Of a stretch of 5,396 bases of DNA, positions 4,993-5,396 are shown piece after piece. The first letter of the stretch is position 1. Every line of letters begins with the position of its first letter. A model generated the notes under the pieces. That model had not been told where the DNA came from. It saw only the letters and a list, made by a program, of their open reading frames with translations, and ran no database searches. The stretch spans positions 1 to 5,396 of the forward strand of contig CADBNY010000048.1 of NCBI GenBank assembly GCA_902796215.1, read 5' to 3'. The DNA comes from an uncultured Erysipelotrichaceae bacterium. Lineage in GTDB: Bacteria > Bacillota_I > Bacilli_A > RF39 > UBA660. Both the position numbers and the translations under genes were made by a program.

Positions 4993-5396
4993 ATGATTAA
5001 GGTAGAAAATGTTTCAAAAAAATTTATTAAAAAAAATGAGGTAGGAAAAAATATAGAGTTTTTTGCTGATAAAGATGTTTCTTTTACTGCAAAAGATGGG
5101 GAAATTTTAGGCTTATTAGGACCTAATGGAGCTGGAAAAACAACTCTTCTTCGTATTTTAGCAGGAATTATGAAGCCAACCTCAGGAGGAGTTTTTATTG
5201 GTGGAAAAACATATCAGAAAGATGAAATTGAAATAAAAAAGAATATTTCTTTTTTATCTGGTAACACAAAACTTTATAAAGATATTTCTTGTGTTGAATT
5301 GTTAAAGATGTGTGCTGGTTATTATGAAATGGATAAAGAAAAAATAGATGAGAGAATTAATGATGTTATAAAAAGATTTGATATGGAGTCTTTTAA
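4993..5396 (+). CDS. ABC transporter ATP-binding protein, NatA-like (5' part, runs off window)
   Basis: The first 134 residues of an ABC ATPase are present; the frame is open to the window edge. It would power a membrane exporter from the cytoplasmic side. Walker A is GPNGAGKTT (43-51), followed by LRILAGIMKPTSG. At the Q-loop the sequence is FLSGNTKLY (87-95), with glycine where most ABC proteins have glutamine; this form is typical of NatA-like exporters (FLTGDTGLY). The signature motif, Walker B and H-loop are beyond the window. ATG 4993 is preceded by GAGGTGG (4983-4988 region) at close spacing. The gene follows the 286-aa membrane protein after 29 bases with no terminator, so they are likely co-transcribed. 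A permease gene (NatB- or ABC-2-like) would be expected next. The residues 13-23 insertion (KKNEVGKNIEF) is also seen in NatA-type proteins. Substrate unknown. Confidence 0.93.
   Translation, partial: MIKVENVSKKFIKKNEVGKNIEFFADKDVSFTAKDGEILGLLGPNGAGKTTLLRILAGIMKPTSGGVFIGGKTYQKDEIEIKKNISFLSGNTKLYKDISCVELLKMCAGYYEMDKEKIDERINDVIKRFDMESF

Noticed and set aside
1..5396. CRISPR arrays, tRNA or rRNA genes, insertion sequences, phage attachment sites
   Set aside because: I found no regularly spaced direct repeats, no tRNA-like cloverleaf, no rRNA-like conserved stretch and no transposase or integrase motif.

Overview
The window is very AT-rich DNA from a low-GC Gram-positive bacterium (Bacillota; the AT bias, the strong AGGAGG-type ribosome binding sites, the U-tract terminators and a T-box riboswitch all fit a gut-type Clostridia or Bacilli/Erysipelotrichia lineage). 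The sequence does not fix the genus. All genes that I can support lie on the + strand, and every tryptophan that I can check in the conserved domains is TGG, so the standard code fits.

Bases 1-253 are a leader. They hold a terminator (54-87) with a competing upstream hairpin (13-67), then a good ribosome binding site and a 51-codon membrane ORF (106-261). The ORF overlaps the start of the first ligase and has a second terminator-like hairpin (206-237) inside it. Bases 254-1861 encode an AMP-forming acyl-CoA synthetase with every core motif intact.

A promoter in the last codons of that gene (1851-1880) drives a T-box riboswitch (1903-2126). Stem I, an ATC (isoleucine) specifier, stem III, a 7-nt-bulge antiterminator and an overlapping terminator can all be traced. 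A second terminator-like hairpin follows (2129-2164). The T-box precedes a second AMP-forming ligase (2202-3872), related to medium-chain/acetate-type acyl-CoA synthetases, with an altered hinge (A8) motif. An isoleucine T-box before an acyl-CoA ligase is the most interesting feature here. One explanation is that the ligase activates 2-methylbutyrate so that isoleucine can be made by reductive carboxylation when tRNA-Ile is uncharged.

After a strong terminator (3879-3906) a new promoter starts a second unit. It contains a small membrane protein gene that is open only if a -1 frameshift occurs at a T8/G5 tract, a 286-aa multi-spanning membrane protein of unknown function, and the 5' part of a NatA-like ABC transporter ATPase that runs off the window. 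The three are tightly spaced and probably form a membrane-export or stress-related ABC operon unrelated to the ligases.
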